Source: Oscillospiraceae bacterium (GTDB taxonomy: Bacteria; Bacillota; Clostridia; Oscillospirales; Oscillospiraceae). From it: a stretch of 40,064 nucleotides of DNA. Made by a program: the position numbers and the translations under genes. Under the pieces are notes generated by a model. The model did no database searches. It saw only the letters and a program-made list of their open reading frames with translations, and was not told where the DNA came from. The stretch is from the NCBI GenBank assembly GCA_017416325.1, contig JAFQCV010000003.1, positions 1 through 40,064 on the forward strand, written 5' to 3'. Positions 31,363 through 39,924 of the stretch are shown here, one piece after another; the stretch's first letter is position 1, and every line of letters begins with the position of its first letter.

Positions 31363-32052
31363 ATGAGTTTTGCAGAAAACTTAAAGAGCATTAGAAAAAA
31401 ACAAAATATCACCCAAGAACAACTGGCAGATATGCTGTCAGTTTCAAGGCAGGCGATTTCCAAGTGGGAATCCGGACTGGTATATCCGGAAACAGAAACA
31501 TTGCTGACAATTTCCAGGGAACTAAATGTTTCGCTGGATTATCTGTTTGAAGACAGGCATCACATAGTCAGACCTAAAAGCACAGAGCGTACATCCAAGA
31601 TTGATACGTATTTGAACTGCGCGGAAGTATTTGCCTATCGAAGCACCTGCATAAAGCGCAAATACGGTGCCGTCATTGTAAAGGATGATGCGGTGATTTC
31701 AACCGGGTACAACGGCTCGCCCCGTGGAATGGAGAATTGCTGCGATTTGGGAACGTGTCCCCGAATCGAAAGAAATATGCACCAAGGTGAGGGGTACGGT
31801 ATTTGCAGGGCCATCCATGCAGAGGCGAATGCACTGCTTAACTGTTCCCGCCAACAAACCATTGGTGCGGATTTGTATTTGGCAGGCATCAATCCAAAGG
31901 ATAATTCTATCCACAGAGCCAATCCCTGTCCGATGTGTGCAAGACTTATAATTCAAGCAGGTATCAACAATGTCTATATGCGCGTGGGTGAAGGAGTAGA
32001 AAACTATATAGTGCTTCCTGCCAAGGATCTTGTTTGGGTGCAGGATGCGTAA
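31363..32052 (+). CDS. XRE helix-turn-helix protein fused to a dCMP deaminase domain
   Basis: A 229-residue two-domain protein. Residues 4-62 form an XRE DNA-binding domain (ITQEQLADMLSVSRQAISKW). Residues 80-225 form a cytidine/deoxycytidylate deaminase domain like ComEB: RSTCIKRKYGAVIVKDD, TGYNGSPRG, IHAEANAL (zinc His152 and catalytic Glu154) and PCPMC (zinc Cys189 and Cys192). All zinc and catalytic residues are present, so it should be active on dCMP or a related nucleotide, giving dUMP. Further Cys residues (126, 127, 132, 148) could hold a structural zinc. ATG 31363 is chosen, with GAGG eight bases before it. It ends the island and mirrors the XRE-PyrE fusion at the beginning. Confidence 0.88.
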   Translation: MSFAENLKSIRKKQNITQEQLADMLSVSRQAISKWESGLVYPETETLLTISRELNVSLDYLFEDRHHIVRPKSTERTSKIDTYLNCAEVFAYRSTCIKRKYGAVIVKDDAVISTGYNGSPRGMENCCDLGTCPRIERNMHQGEGYGICRAIHAEANALLNCSRQQTIGADLYLAGINPKDNSIHRANPCPMCARLIIQAGINNVYMRVGEGVENYIVLPAKDLVWVQDA

Positions 32053-32066
32053 ATTTAGCATAATTT

Positions 32067-32095
32067 TAGGCGCTGTTGCTATGCAACAGCGCCTA
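32067..32095. terminator. Hairpin terminator at the right end of the island
   Basis: TAGGCGCTGTTGC-TAT-GCAACAGCGCCTA, perfect 13-base arms, lies between the convergent deaminase and DegV genes. The following plus-strand sequence is only moderately T-rich; on the minus strand the run is AAAATTA. It is probably used by both genes. Confidence 0.75.
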
Positions 32096-32106
32096 ACTTG
32101 TTTGTT

Positions 32107-32970
32107 TTATCGATGTTCGCCCAGGAAGAACAGAGCCAGCGTACCGGGACCGGAATGAGAACCGATCACCGCGCCGGTGTAGCCGATGAAGACCTCTTTT
32201 ACACCGTGCTTGGCTTTCACAATGGCTGCCAGCTGCTCAGCATCCTGGATGCAGTCGCCGTGGCAGATGAACACGGTGTCATTTTCGCCGGGCAGCGCCA
32301 GCTGATCCATTTTGCTGGCCAGAGCCTCAATGGCTGCCTTCCGGCCCCGAACCTTGGATCTGCTGATAAGATGCCCTTCGTCATCCACATGGAGTACCGG
32401 CTTGATGTTCAGCATGGTACCGACCAAGGCGGTGGCTGCGCTGACACGGCCGCCCCGCTTCAGATACATCAGATCGTCTACCGTAAACCAATGGCACAGC
32501 CGGAAGCGGTTTTCTGTGACCCAGTCCGCCAGAGCGTCCAGCTCCAGCCCCTCCTGCTGCTTGCGGCAGGCATACCAAACCAGCAGTCCCTGACCCAAGG
32601 AGGCAGCCAGGGTGTCCACCACCCGGATCTTCCGCTGCGGATACTTTTCCGACAGCTCATTGGCGGCGATCACAGCGGATTGGTAGGTGGTACTCAGACC
32701 CGAAGAGAAAGTCAGCACCAGGGCGTCCAAGCCTTCTGCCAGTACAGATTCTATGACATCGGACCATTGCTGGGGATTGATGGCAGAGGTGGTGGCGGCT
32801 TCCCCGGACCGCAGGCCGGCATACATTTCCTGAATACCGTCGTCTACGGAATCGGGATTGGTGACACCTCGGAAAGTCACATACAGCGGCGAAACAGCCA
32901 GCCCCAAGGAGTCTGCCATGGACTTGGGCAAATCGCTGCCGGAATCGGTGATGATTTTATAGTTGGACAT
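32107..32970 (-). CDS. DegV family fatty-acid-binding protein
   Basis: A 287-residue protein with KIITDSGSDLP at the N-terminus, FRG..NPDSVDDGIQEMY, a TFSSGLSTTYQSA loop and a C-terminal GPGTLALFFLGE. DegV proteins bind a fatty acid; FakB members present it to the kinase FakA for incorporation into phospholipids. No fakA is seen here, so this may be a FakB-type carrier or another lipid-binding member. I choose ATG 32970 with GGGAG nine bases upstream. The longer frame up to 33123 adds non-conserved residues. Confidence 0.92.
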   Translation of the reverse strand: MSNYKIITDSGSDLPKSMADSLGLAVSPLYVTFRGVTNPDSVDDGIQEMYAGLRSGEAATTSAINPQQWSDVIESVLAEGLDALVLTFSSGLSTTYQSAVIAANELSEKYPQRKIRVVDTLAASLGQGLLVWYACRKQQEGLELDALADWVTENRFRLCHWFTVDDLMYLKRGGRVSAATALVGTMLNIKPVLHVDDEGHLISRSKVRGRKAAIEALASKMDQLALPGENDTVFICHGDCIQDAEQLAAIVKAKHGVKEVFIGYTGAVIGSHSGPGTLALFFLGEHR

Positions 32971-33109
32971 AAGATACACTCCCGCATCAAAGGATTTTCC
33001 GGCTTGAACGCCGGAATCATCATATAGAAATATCATACTGCATATGGGACGCAAAGTCACCCTTTTGGTCGGAGAAGTCCAAAATCTTGCTCTCCATAAG
33101 GTAGAATAC

Positions 33110-33136
33110 CCCACTCTACTCATGGTAGAGTGGGGC
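33110..33136. repeat. Hairpin between the DegV gene and the small Cys-rich gene
   Basis: CCCCACTCTAC / GTAGAGTGGGG stem with a short loop. There is no clear T run on either strand, so termination would be weak. It may be a processing or partial termination signal behind the small gene. Confidence 0.45.
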
Positions 33137-33142
33137 GTCCGG

Positions 33143-33313
33143 TCATTTTTCTAAAAAATCCGTGATTTGCTCCGCAATCGGACACTGCATACGGTGAACA
33201 CAGAGAAAATAGTCACAGTCAATTTCCGGTGGCTGTCCGGCTTCCGTCTCCACGGTTACCATCCGGCTTTGATCCAGACAGCGGCAATAGCCCGTAAAGA
33301 TCTTTTCTTCCAT
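33143..33313 (-). CDS. Small Cys-rich protein of unknown function (56 residues)
   Basis: This minus-strand frame starts with ATG directly behind the TAA of the amylase gene. GGAGGA lies seven bases upstream, inside the amylase 3' end, which makes it very likely to be translated. The product begins MEEKIFTGYCRCLDQSRMV and contains five Cys (CRC-type pair near residue 10, then EIDCDYFLC and MQC), a pattern that could bind a metal. It has no signal peptide or membrane segment. I do not recognise the family. Its position suggests co-expression with the amylase and glycogen genes. Confidence 0.65.
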   Translation of the reverse strand: MEEKIFTGYCRCLDQSRMVTVETEAGQPPEIDCDYFLCVHRMQCPIAEQITDFLEK

Positions 33314-35158
33314 TTATGCTTCCTCCAAAATACACATGCCGCCGGCATCCAGAGTTACCCCATCTTCGGCAACGGACAGCAGGTTGTGTCCAAAGAGAAG
33401 CTTGCCGCCGGGCAGCTCCCAGGGCGCAAGGCTTCGGTTGACGCAGACGCGAAGGGTTTGCCCCGGGTACTGACGGGTGAAGCCCAGCTTGCCGTCCTGT
33501 GACTGGAAAAAGCGGATATCGCCCAGCCGCAGAGCGGGATGTTCCGCTCTTAACTTACCCAAAGCTCTAAAATGGGTCAAGAGTGTCTGGTTTTCCCTGC
33601 CCCAAGGGTAGGTGCGGCGGTTAAAGGGATCTTTGTGCCCCTCCATGCCAGCTTCATCCGCGTAGTACAGACTGGGCGCGCCGGGGAGGGTGTACTGGAT
33701 AAAGGAAGCCATCAGCAATTTCTCCACGGCAGCGCTGTATTGCTGGGGAGAGAGATGGCGGTGCGCCTGCTGCTCCCGGCTGCCCTCAAACCCGTCCACC
33801 AAGGCTGTGAGGATCCGTACACTGTCGTGGGTGCTCAAAAGATTCATGTTGCACAGCAGGACCTGAGACGGATAATTTTCCGCAATGGTCATAACGGTAT
33901 CCGCAAGCCTCCGGCCATCATCGCAGTCCCGCAGGTAAGCCAGGATGGCGCTCCGGAAGGGGTAGTTCATCACGCTGTCCAGCTGTCCATCTACAAAATA
34001 CCGGCGGCGAACGCCGTAGGCAATTTTGTTGGAAGCATCCTCCCAGACTTCCCCCATCAAAAGAGCGTCGGGGCGCAGCTGGCGGAGGCGCTTTTTCAGC
34101 AGCGACAAAAATTCATTGGGAAGCTCATCTGCTACATCCAACCGGAAACCGTCGCAACCGGCGTTCAGCCAGTGGGCGATGACGCTGTTTTCTCCGGTGA
34201 TGATATAGTCTATAAAGGATGGGTCTAGCTTGTTCGCCGTAGGTAAGGTGTCAAATCCCCACCAGGAATTGTAGTGATCCGGCCAGTTTTGGAACTGATA
34301 CCAGGTGTAGTAAGGGGACGTTCTTGTGCAGTAAGCGCCGTTTCCACCGAAGGTCCTCTGCTTGTCAAAATAGAGGCTGTTAGAGCCGGTGTGGGAATAC
34401 ACGCCATCCAAAATCACCCGGATACCCCGTTTGTGGGCCTCCCGGCACAGCTGGGAAAAATCCTCCAGCGTACCCAGCATGGGGTCGGGGGTTTTATAGT
34501 CAGCCGTATCGTAGCGGTGGGAGGAGAAGCTTTTGGAAATGGGATTTAAATACAGGATAGTTGTACCCAGGGAAGCGATATAGTCCAGTTTTTCGGTAAT
34601 GCCCCGGAAGTTGCCCCCAAAGAAATCGTTGTTCAGCACCTGCCCATCGGGAGTGGGCTGCCACTGAACCTCCTCGTCCCAATTCTCATGGATGGTGTAG
34701 GGGGTGAGCTTATCCCTTAGATCGCAGTCACCGGATTTACAGAACCGGTCCGGGAAAATTTGATAGATCACAGCGCCCTGGGCCCATTGAGGAACGGTAA
34801 AGTCCGCCGGGATACAGCTGACCTGCCAAAGATCCCCGTCTTCCATATTGGTGTCGTTGCCGTATTTAAACAGGCGGAAGGAATTGCCCGGGGTGTGGAT
34901 GCGGAAATAGTAGTAATAAAGACCCGGCTCTGTCAGAGAGAAGCTGCCCCGGAAGATCTCATAAGCTCCCTCCTGGGCGTGGAGCGTCAGGGGGACAGAC
35001 ATGGGGTTGCTTCCGTCAAACAGGGAGATCAGACACTCTACCTTTTGGGAACGGACGGTTGCCGGAATATGAATATGCAAAGTACATTCTTCCCCCGGCA
35101 ACAATGTGCCGAAGGGGGTTTTAAATTCAGACTTCTTGCTGTCAAAAAGAATACGCAT
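33314..35158 (-). CDS. GH13 alpha-amylase family glycosidase (pullulanase/maltodextrin-glucosidase-like, cytoplasmic)
   Basis: A 614-residue glycoside hydrolase with an N-terminal beta-sandwich (about 1-125, starch-binding/CBM-like), a TIM barrel with DGVYSHTGSNS, DGFRLDVADELP (nucleophile Asp), MGEVWEDAS (acid Glu), LLSTHDSVRIL (third Asp), and a C-terminal sheet domain. There is no signal peptide, so it acts on internal glycogen or imported maltodextrin. It lies behind glgC-glgD-glgA, separated from glgA by a 320-base gap with a repeat, and probably completes a glycogen synthesis and breakdown cluster. The precise bond specificity (alpha-1,4 or alpha-1,6) is not readable. Confidence 0.92.
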   Translation of the reverse strand: MRILFDSKKSEFKTPFGTLLPGEECTLHIHIPATVRSQKVECLISLFDGSNPMSVPLTLHAQEGAYEIFRGSFSLTEPGLYYYYFRIHTPGNSFRLFKYGNDTNMEDGDLWQVSCIPADFTVPQWAQGAVIYQIFPDRFCKSGDCDLRDKLTPYTIHENWDEEVQWQPTPDGQVLNNDFFGGNFRGITEKLDYIASLGTTILYLNPISKSFSSHRYDTADYKTPDPMLGTLEDFSQLCREAHKRGIRVILDGVYSHTGSNSLYFDKQRTFGGNGAYCTRTSPYYTWYQFQNWPDHYNSWWGFDTLPTANKLDPSFIDYIITGENSVIAHWLNAGCDGFRLDVADELPNEFLSLLKKRLRQLRPDALLMGEVWEDASNKIAYGVRRRYFVDGQLDSVMNYPFRSAILAYLRDCDDGRRLADTVMTIAENYPSQVLLCNMNLLSTHDSVRILTALVDGFEGSREQQAHRHLSPQQYSAAVEKLLMASFIQYTLPGAPSLYYADEAGMEGHKDPFNRRTYPWGRENQTLLTHFRALGKLRAEHPALRLGDIRFFQSQDGKLGFTRQYPGQTLRVCVNRSLAPWELPGGKLLFGHNLLSVAEDGVTLDAGGMCILEEA

Positions 35159-35180
35159 ACCATATCTCCTGTAATCTGGT

Positions 35181-35394
35181 CAAATTCCCGTTTGTCGGGC
35201 AGTTGCGATAGAGCATATGCCCTCCCCTTTGGGGAGGGGGGACCGCTTGCGGTGGGAGAGGTTATTACCTCTTCCGTCAAAAAGTGGCTTAAAACGCCAC
35301 TTTTTGCCACCTTCCCCAGAGGGGAAGGCTTGGCGGCTGCGCCGCCATAAGGGACGGGAGATCCGTCCCCTACTCCCCGGAAAATGGCAATTTG
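35181..35394. repeat. Dispersed repeat, copy 5, with several hairpins
   Basis: A 214-base element between glgA and the amylase gene, with ends CAAATTCCCGTTTGTCGGGCAG and, inward from the right, CAAATTGCCATTTTCC. The interior holds CTCCCC-TTT-GGGGAG, the hairpin AAAAAGTGGC/GCCACTTTTT (35279-35305, a terminator-like signal in both directions), CTTCCCC-AGA-GGGGAAG and GGGACGG/CCGTCCC (35351-35369). Its CTCCCC hairpin ends resemble those of the DUF559 cassette, so one kind of element seems to be nested in another. No gene lies in this gap. Confidence 0.78.
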
Positions 35395-35445
35395 TCCTTA
35401 TATGATAACCATACTGTATCATAAAATATCAGCGCAGGCAAGTAA

Positions 35446-35474
35446 AAACCGGAGCGATTTCGCTCCGGTTTTTA
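35446..35474. terminator. Terminator after glgA
   Basis: AAAACCGGAGCGA / TCGCTCCGGTTTT hairpin with T-rich ends on both sides, just behind the glgA stop codon on the minus strand. Confidence 0.88.
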
Positions 35475-35481
35475 GGAATCT

Positions 35482-36927
35482 TTACTGACCAAGCATCTTA
35501 CGAAACAGCTCCATATACCGCTGGGCGGGTTTGTCCCAGCTGAAGTCCTGGGCCATGTCCCGGTGTTGCAGCTGACGGAACCCATCGGGATCCTCCCGGT
35601 AGAGCGCCAGACACCGCTTTAGCGCGCCCAGGAAATCGTCAGCATTGTAGCTTTGGAAGGTGAAGCCAAGACCGCCTTGTCCGTTGTTATCCACCGGGGG
35701 GACAGTGTCCCGCAGACCGCCGGTGGCGTGTACCACAGGGACAGTGCCGTAGCGCATGGCGTTCATTTGGCTCAGGCCACAGGGCTCGGATTTGGAAGGC
35801 ATCAGGTAGATGTCGCCGCCGGCATAGATCCGGGCTGCCAGGCCTAAGTTAAAAGTGATCTTGGCAGCTACCCGGTCAGGATACTCTGCTGCCAGTTCTC
35901 GGAAGAAATGCTCGAACTGGGGTTCGCCCGTACCCAGGATCAACAGCTGGCAGCTTTCCTCAGCCAGCAGCTTCCGGGCGTTATAGCAAAGAAGATCCAG
36001 TCCCTTGTGTCCTGCAAGCCGTGTGACCATGACCAGCAGCGGCACATCCGGCGCTTGGGGAAGCCCCACTTCCTGCTGCAGGGCGGCTTTACACAGAGCC
36101 TTGCCATCCCGGAAGGTTTCGGCGTTGTAATGCGCCGGGAGATTGGGGTCGATTTCCGGGTTGAAGGTATTTACATCAATGCCGTTGGTGATACCCGTCA
36201 GCTTCCAGGCGTTTCCGGCAAGAACACCGTCCAAGCCGTGGGCATAGTAAGGATACATCAGCTCCCGGGAATAGGTCTCGGAAACGGTAGTTACCAAATC
36301 GCAGGTTTCAATGGCGCCTTTCATCATGTTTACGGAGCTATTCATATCCATGGTGCTCCGGTACTCCCAAGGCAGGCCCAGCACATCGTCAAAGAAGCTG
36401 CCGTTTGCCCAACCCTGATACTCGATATTGTGGATGGTATACATACACCGGGTGTTGGGGAAGACCCACCGGTACTGCGCTTTCAGATAGGTTGGCACCA
36501 TAGCGGTCTGCCAATCGTTGCACTGGATCACATCCGGGATATATCCCATCAACGCAAGCCCGTCCAGACAGGCTTTGGAGAAGAAAGCGAACCGCTCGGA
36601 ATCGTCGCCGTGACCGTAAATGGCCCAGTCCCGGCCGCCGAAGTAGTAATCGCTGTCGATGAAGTATACCTGCACACCGTCCCGGGGCGTTTTCAGCCGC
36701 ATAAGACCGGCATACTGCCGCCGCCAGCCTAGGTGTACCTCGTAGGGAATTACCAGCTCCGTTTGGTAGGCCAGGTTATCTTTGACTTTTTTGTAGTAAG
36801 GCAGGATCAGCACGACCTCATTGCCCTCGATTCTGGAGAGGGCGGAGGGCAGCGCTTCCATAACGTCGCCCAAACCGCCGGATTTGCAGTAGGGCGCGCC
36901 CTCGGAAGCCAGGATGGCTATTTTCAT
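35482..36927 (-). CDS. glgA: Glycogen synthase
   Basis: A 481-residue GT5 glycosyltransferase that transfers glucose from ADP-glucose to glycogen. The N-terminal KSGGLGDVMEALPSAL segment (KxGGLGDV, ADP-glucose binding) and the C-terminal PSKSEPCGLSQMNAMRYGTVPVV segment (position about 375-400, shown here because it holds the EPCGL site) are clear; length is standard. ATG 36927 overlaps the glgD stop as ATGA and has GAGGAGAG upstream, so I reject the longer frame. It is third in glgC-glgD-glgA. Confidence 0.97.
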   Translation of the reverse strand: MKIAILASEGAPYCKSGGLGDVMEALPSALSRIEGNEVVLILPYYKKVKDNLAYQTELVIPYEVHLGWRRQYAGLMRLKTPRDGVQVYFIDSDYYFGGRDWAIYGHGDDSERFAFFSKACLDGLALMGYIPDVIQCNDWQTAMVPTYLKAQYRWVFPNTRCMYTIHNIEYQGWANGSFFDDVLGLPWEYRSTMDMNSSVNMMKGAIETCDLVTTVSETYSRELMYPYYAHGLDGVLAGNAWKLTGITNGIDVNTFNPEIDPNLPAHYNAETFRDGKALCKAALQQEVGLPQAPDVPLLVMVTRLAGHKGLDLLCYNARKLLAEESCQLLILGTGEPQFEHFFRELAAEYPDRVAAKITFNLGLAARIYAGGDIYLMPSKSEPCGLSQMNAMRYGTVPVVHATGGLRDTVPPVDNNGQGGLGFTFQSYNADDFLGALKRCLALYREDPDGFRQLQHRDMAQDFSWDKPAQRYMELFRKMLGQ

Positions 36928-38036
36928 ACGATCTCTCCTCTGGGGATGATAATAGGCGTGGTGGGGGTGCCGCAAAGCTTCGCGCCGGGACGGACTACCA
37001 CGTCTTTGTCCAAAATGGCATATTTCAGCTCAGCGCCTTCGCCGATCACGGCATCGTTCATAATGACACAGTTTTCTACCTCTGCGCCCTGGCAGACGGT
37101 TACATTGCGGAACAGCACGGAGTTTTCCACTTCACCCTCCAGAATACAGCCGTCAGCGATGATGCAGTCTTCTACCTCGCAGTATTCGCCGTAATAGGTG
37201 GGAACTCTGTCGCGAACCTTGGTAAAGACCGTGTGATTGTAGCCAAACAGGTCGTGGCGCACATTTCGGTCGATCAGCGCCAGGGAATTGCGGAAATATT
37301 CTTCCACAGACTCGTTGTAAAGTACAGCGCCCTTGAACTGATAGACATTCACGGACAGCTGACCCTTCTGCCACTGACCCAGCACCAGATCCCGGTCCAT
37401 GTGGAACAGATTTCTGGCAATGAATTCCTGAACCTTTTCCTGCAGATACTTTTTGGAAAGGACAAAGATGTCCATGGTGGCAAGATAGCCTTCCGGCGCC
37501 ATATAGTCTACAGCGATGTCGGCGATCTCGCCCTGCTCATCCAGCTTCAGCGCCAGGTCCAGCTGCTTCTTGCCGTTGGCAATACCGGATTTGGTGACTA
37601 TGGTGATATCCCGGCCGCTGGCGATATGGGAAGCCACAACGTCATTCAGATCGATGTTACACAAAATGGAGGAGCCGGTCATGACCACATACTCATCCTC
37701 AGGGCCGTAGGTCAGAAAGCTCATAGCGGAGTGAAGGGTCTCCAGCTTGCCATGGTAGCTGTCGGTGGTGGACATGGAGAAGGGTGTCAAAAATTCCAGG
37801 CCGCCTTCTTCCAGCTCCATGCCCCACTCTTCGCCGGAGCCGATGTGGTACATCAGGCTTTGATAGTTATGCCGGGAGATGATACCCACCCGACGGATGC
37901 CGGCTGCGGCCATGTTGCTCAAATGGAAGTCCACCTGGCGATACCGCCCGCCAAAGGGAATGGCTGCTGTGGTGCGTTGATTGGTCAGAGCGCCCACGGC
38001 ACCGTCGTTTGCGAAAATAATACCCATTACTTGCAT
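36924..38036 (-). CDS. glgD: GlgD, glucose-1-phosphate adenylyltransferase accessory subunit
   Basis: A 370-residue protein homologous to GlgC but lacking its pyrophosphorylase loop: the Glg[10 protein letters not shown] motif is replaced by IIFANDGAVG, and the sugar-phosphate sites are altered. A left-handed beta-helix domain forms the C-terminal third. In Bacillota GlgD is inactive alone and raises the activity of GlgC in a hetero-tetramer. It lies 12 bases behind glgC and overlaps glgA. Identity is well supported by the gene order. Confidence 0.95.
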   Translation of the reverse strand: MQVMGIIFANDGAVGALTNQRTTAAIPFGGRYRQVDFHLSNMAAAGIRRVGIISRHNYQSLMYHIGSGEEWGMELEEGGLEFLTPFSMSTTDSYHGKLETLHSAMSFLTYGPEDEYVVMTGSSILCNIDLNDVVASHIASGRDITIVTKSGIANGKKQLDLALKLDEQGEIADIAVDYMAPEGYLATMDIFVLSKKYLQEKVQEFIARNLFHMDRDLVLGQWQKGQLSVNVYQFKGAVLYNESVEEYFRNSLALIDRNVRHDLFGYNHTVFTKVRDRVPTYYGEYCEVEDCIIADGCILEGEVENSVLFRNVTVCQGAEVENCVIMNDAVIGEGAELKYAILDKDVVVRPGAKLCGTPTTPIIIPRGEIV

Positions 38037-38048
38037 GACAGCACCTCC

Positions 38049-39239
38049 TTACAGCATTTCACCGGGCAGCAGCACGGTGTTGGCTTCTACAACGGCACCT
38101 TTGGAGGTGACGCTGATCTGTTTCTTTTCCTTGGGGCCGAAAGCGCCGCCCACGACCGCGTTGCGGCAGACCTTGCTGTTCTCACCCAAAATGGCATGAC
38201 GGACGATGGCGCCGGGCTCAATGACAACACCGGGCATCACCACACTGTCTTCCACCACGGCGCCCTCCCCGATGGTGCAGCCCACGGAGATCACACTGTG
38301 GCGGACGATGCCGTAGACTTCACTGCCTTCCGCAATGAAGCAGTTGACGGTCTTGGCATTTTCGTCAATGTAAGAAGAGGGGAAAGCATTGTTCCGGGCG
38401 GAGATTTTGCTCCGCTCGTCACCCCGGATATTGAAGGCGGGATTTTTGCCCAGCAGCTCCATGTTTGCCTCCCACAGGGAGTCGATAGTACCCACGTCTT
38501 TCCAGTAGCCGTCGAAATTGTAGGCCATCATCTTATGGCCGGCATTCAGCAGGTTGGGAATGATGTTTTTGCCGAAGTCGTTGGAGGAGTTGGGGTCTTC
38601 CTCGTCAGAAATGAGGGCTTCCCGGAGGACGCTCCAGTTGAATACATAAATACCCATAGAGGCGTTGGTGGATTTGGGCTTCTTGGGCTTCTCTTCGAAT
38701 TCATAGATAGAGTTGTCCGGATTGGTGTTCAGAATACCGAAACGGGAGGCTTCAGACAGGGGAACATCCCGGACGGCGATGGTGCAGCTGGCGCCGTTTT
38801 GCTCATGATACTCAACCATGGCGGCGTAGTCCATTTTATAGATGTGGTCACCGGAGAGAATGACGACATAATCCGGGTCAAAACGCTCAATAAAGTCGAT
38901 GTTCTGGTAGATGGCGTTGGCTGTGCCCTTATACCAGCCGCTCTTTTTATCGTGGCGCTCATAGGGAGGCAGGACCTGGGCGCAGCTGTGGGTCTTGTTC
39001 AGGCCCCAGGGTTGGCCGTTGCCGATGTATTCATTCAGCTCCAAAGGCTGATATTGAGTCAAAATACCAACGGTGTCGATGCCGGAATTTACGCAGTTGC
39101 TCAAGGGGAAGTCGATGATCCGGTATTTACCGCCGAAGGGTACGGCAGGTTTGGCGGTTTTCTCTGTCAGAACTTTCAGTCTGCTGCCCTGGCCGCCAGC
39201 CAGAAGCATTGCGATGCAGCGTTTCTTCTGAAAATACAT
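38049..39239 (-). CDS. glgC: Glucose-1-phosphate adenylyltransferase (ADP-glucose pyrophosphorylase)
   Basis: A 396-residue catalytic subunit with [20 protein letters not shown] (nucleotide loop), [27 protein letters not shown] and a beta-helix C-terminus. It makes ADP-glucose from ATP and glucose-1-phosphate, the committed step of glycogen synthesis. The start at 39239 has AAGGAG upstream. No convincing promoter consensus is visible in the 80 bases ahead of it. It is first in the glg operon. Confidence 0.97.
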   Translation of the reverse strand: MYFQKKRCIAMLLAGGQGSRLKVLTEKTAKPAVPFGGKYRIIDFPLSNCVNSGIDTVGILTQYQPLELNEYIGNGQPWGLNKTHSCAQVLPPYERHDKKSGWYKGTANAIYQNIDFIERFDPDYVVILSGDHIYKMDYAAMVEYHEQNGASCTIAVRDVPLSEASRFGILNTNPDNSIYEFEEKPKKPKSTNASMGIYVFNWSVLREALISDEEDPNSSNDFGKNIIPNLLNAGHKMMAYNFDGYWKDVGTIDSLWEANMELLGKNPAFNIRGDERSKISARNNAFPSSYIDENAKTVNCFIAEGSEVYGIVRHSVISVGCTIGEGAVVEDSVVMPGVVIEPGAIVRHAILGENSKVCRNAVVGGAFGPKEKKQISVTSKGAVVEANTVLLPGEML

Positions 39240-39321
39240 GATTTCAGCTCCTTACAGTCAAAGTGGGTATGCCAAAAGATAGGTACATCTATCCATGGAT
39301 AACATATCACATTTTTGGCAA

Positions 39322-39903
39322 TTAAGAAAGAGACAAAATGGCTAAAATATCCTCCAATTTTTGGCTAGAATTGACAATATCCCAAATGGGAATCGGGGCG
39401 CGACTGGGAGAATCGACAAAATCCTGCCGTTTTTCCATCCAAACGACACCCAGCCACCGGTCAAATTTCCAGCCGCAGTCTTTAAGCAGCGCTGTGTGGG
39501 TATAGCCCAGCCTTTCGTGGAAAGCTATGGAGGCGTGGTTTTCCTGGGTGATCAGGGCGTAGAGCACCCGGTAACCTTGCCGGCGCAAGAGTTCTTCCAA
39601 GACGGTGTAAAGCTGTTTGCCGATGCCTTTGCCCTGAATTTCGGGAGAAAGGTAAATGGACGGCTCGGCGCACCACTGATAAGCTGCCCGGGTGAAGGGG
39701 GCGCTGGCATAGGCGTAGCCCAAAACCTTTCCGCCTTCCTCCCACACCAGCCAGGGGAACTGCTTGGTAATGTCTGCAAACCGGGCGGAAAAATCTTCAT
39801 AAGTGGGGACGGTATATTCAAAGGTGGCGGTGGTGGTCAAAACATAAGGCGCGTAGATATCCAGAATAGCCGGGATATCTTCAGCCCGGGCCATACGAAT
39901 CAT
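39322..39903 (-). CDS. GNAT family N-acetyltransferase (phosphinothricin acetyltransferase-like)
   Basis: A 193-residue acetyltransferase with MIRMARAEDIPAILDIY at the N-terminus, TTTATFEYTVPTYEDF, the acetyl-CoA loop IQGKGIGKQLY (Q/RxxGxG/A), NHASIAFHERLGY, and a WKFDRWLGVVWMEK end, all typical of the Pat/YncA-like subgroup. The C-terminus carries about 30 extra residues. Substrates are amines such as methionine derivatives or phosphinothricin-like compounds; the real one is unknown. ATG 39903 with GGAGGT seven bases upstream is chosen. The longer frame runs into the repeat. Confidence 0.92.
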   Translation of the reverse strand: MIRMARAEDIPAILDIYAPYVLTTTATFEYTVPTYEDFSARFADITKQFPWLVWEEGGKVLGYAYASAPFTRAAYQWCAEPSIYLSPEIQGKGIGKQLYTVLEELLRRQGYRVLYALITQENHASIAFHERLGYTHTALLKDCGWKFDRWLGVVWMEKRQDFVDSPSRAPIPIWDIVNSSQKLEDILAILSLS

Positions 39904-39924
39904 GGCAGTTACCTCCGTAAAAGT

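Noticed and set aside
37233-39302. Long open frame on the plus strand opposite glgD and glgC
   Set aside because: It is an antisense shadow of two well-identified glycogen genes; no ribosome site or recognisable domain.
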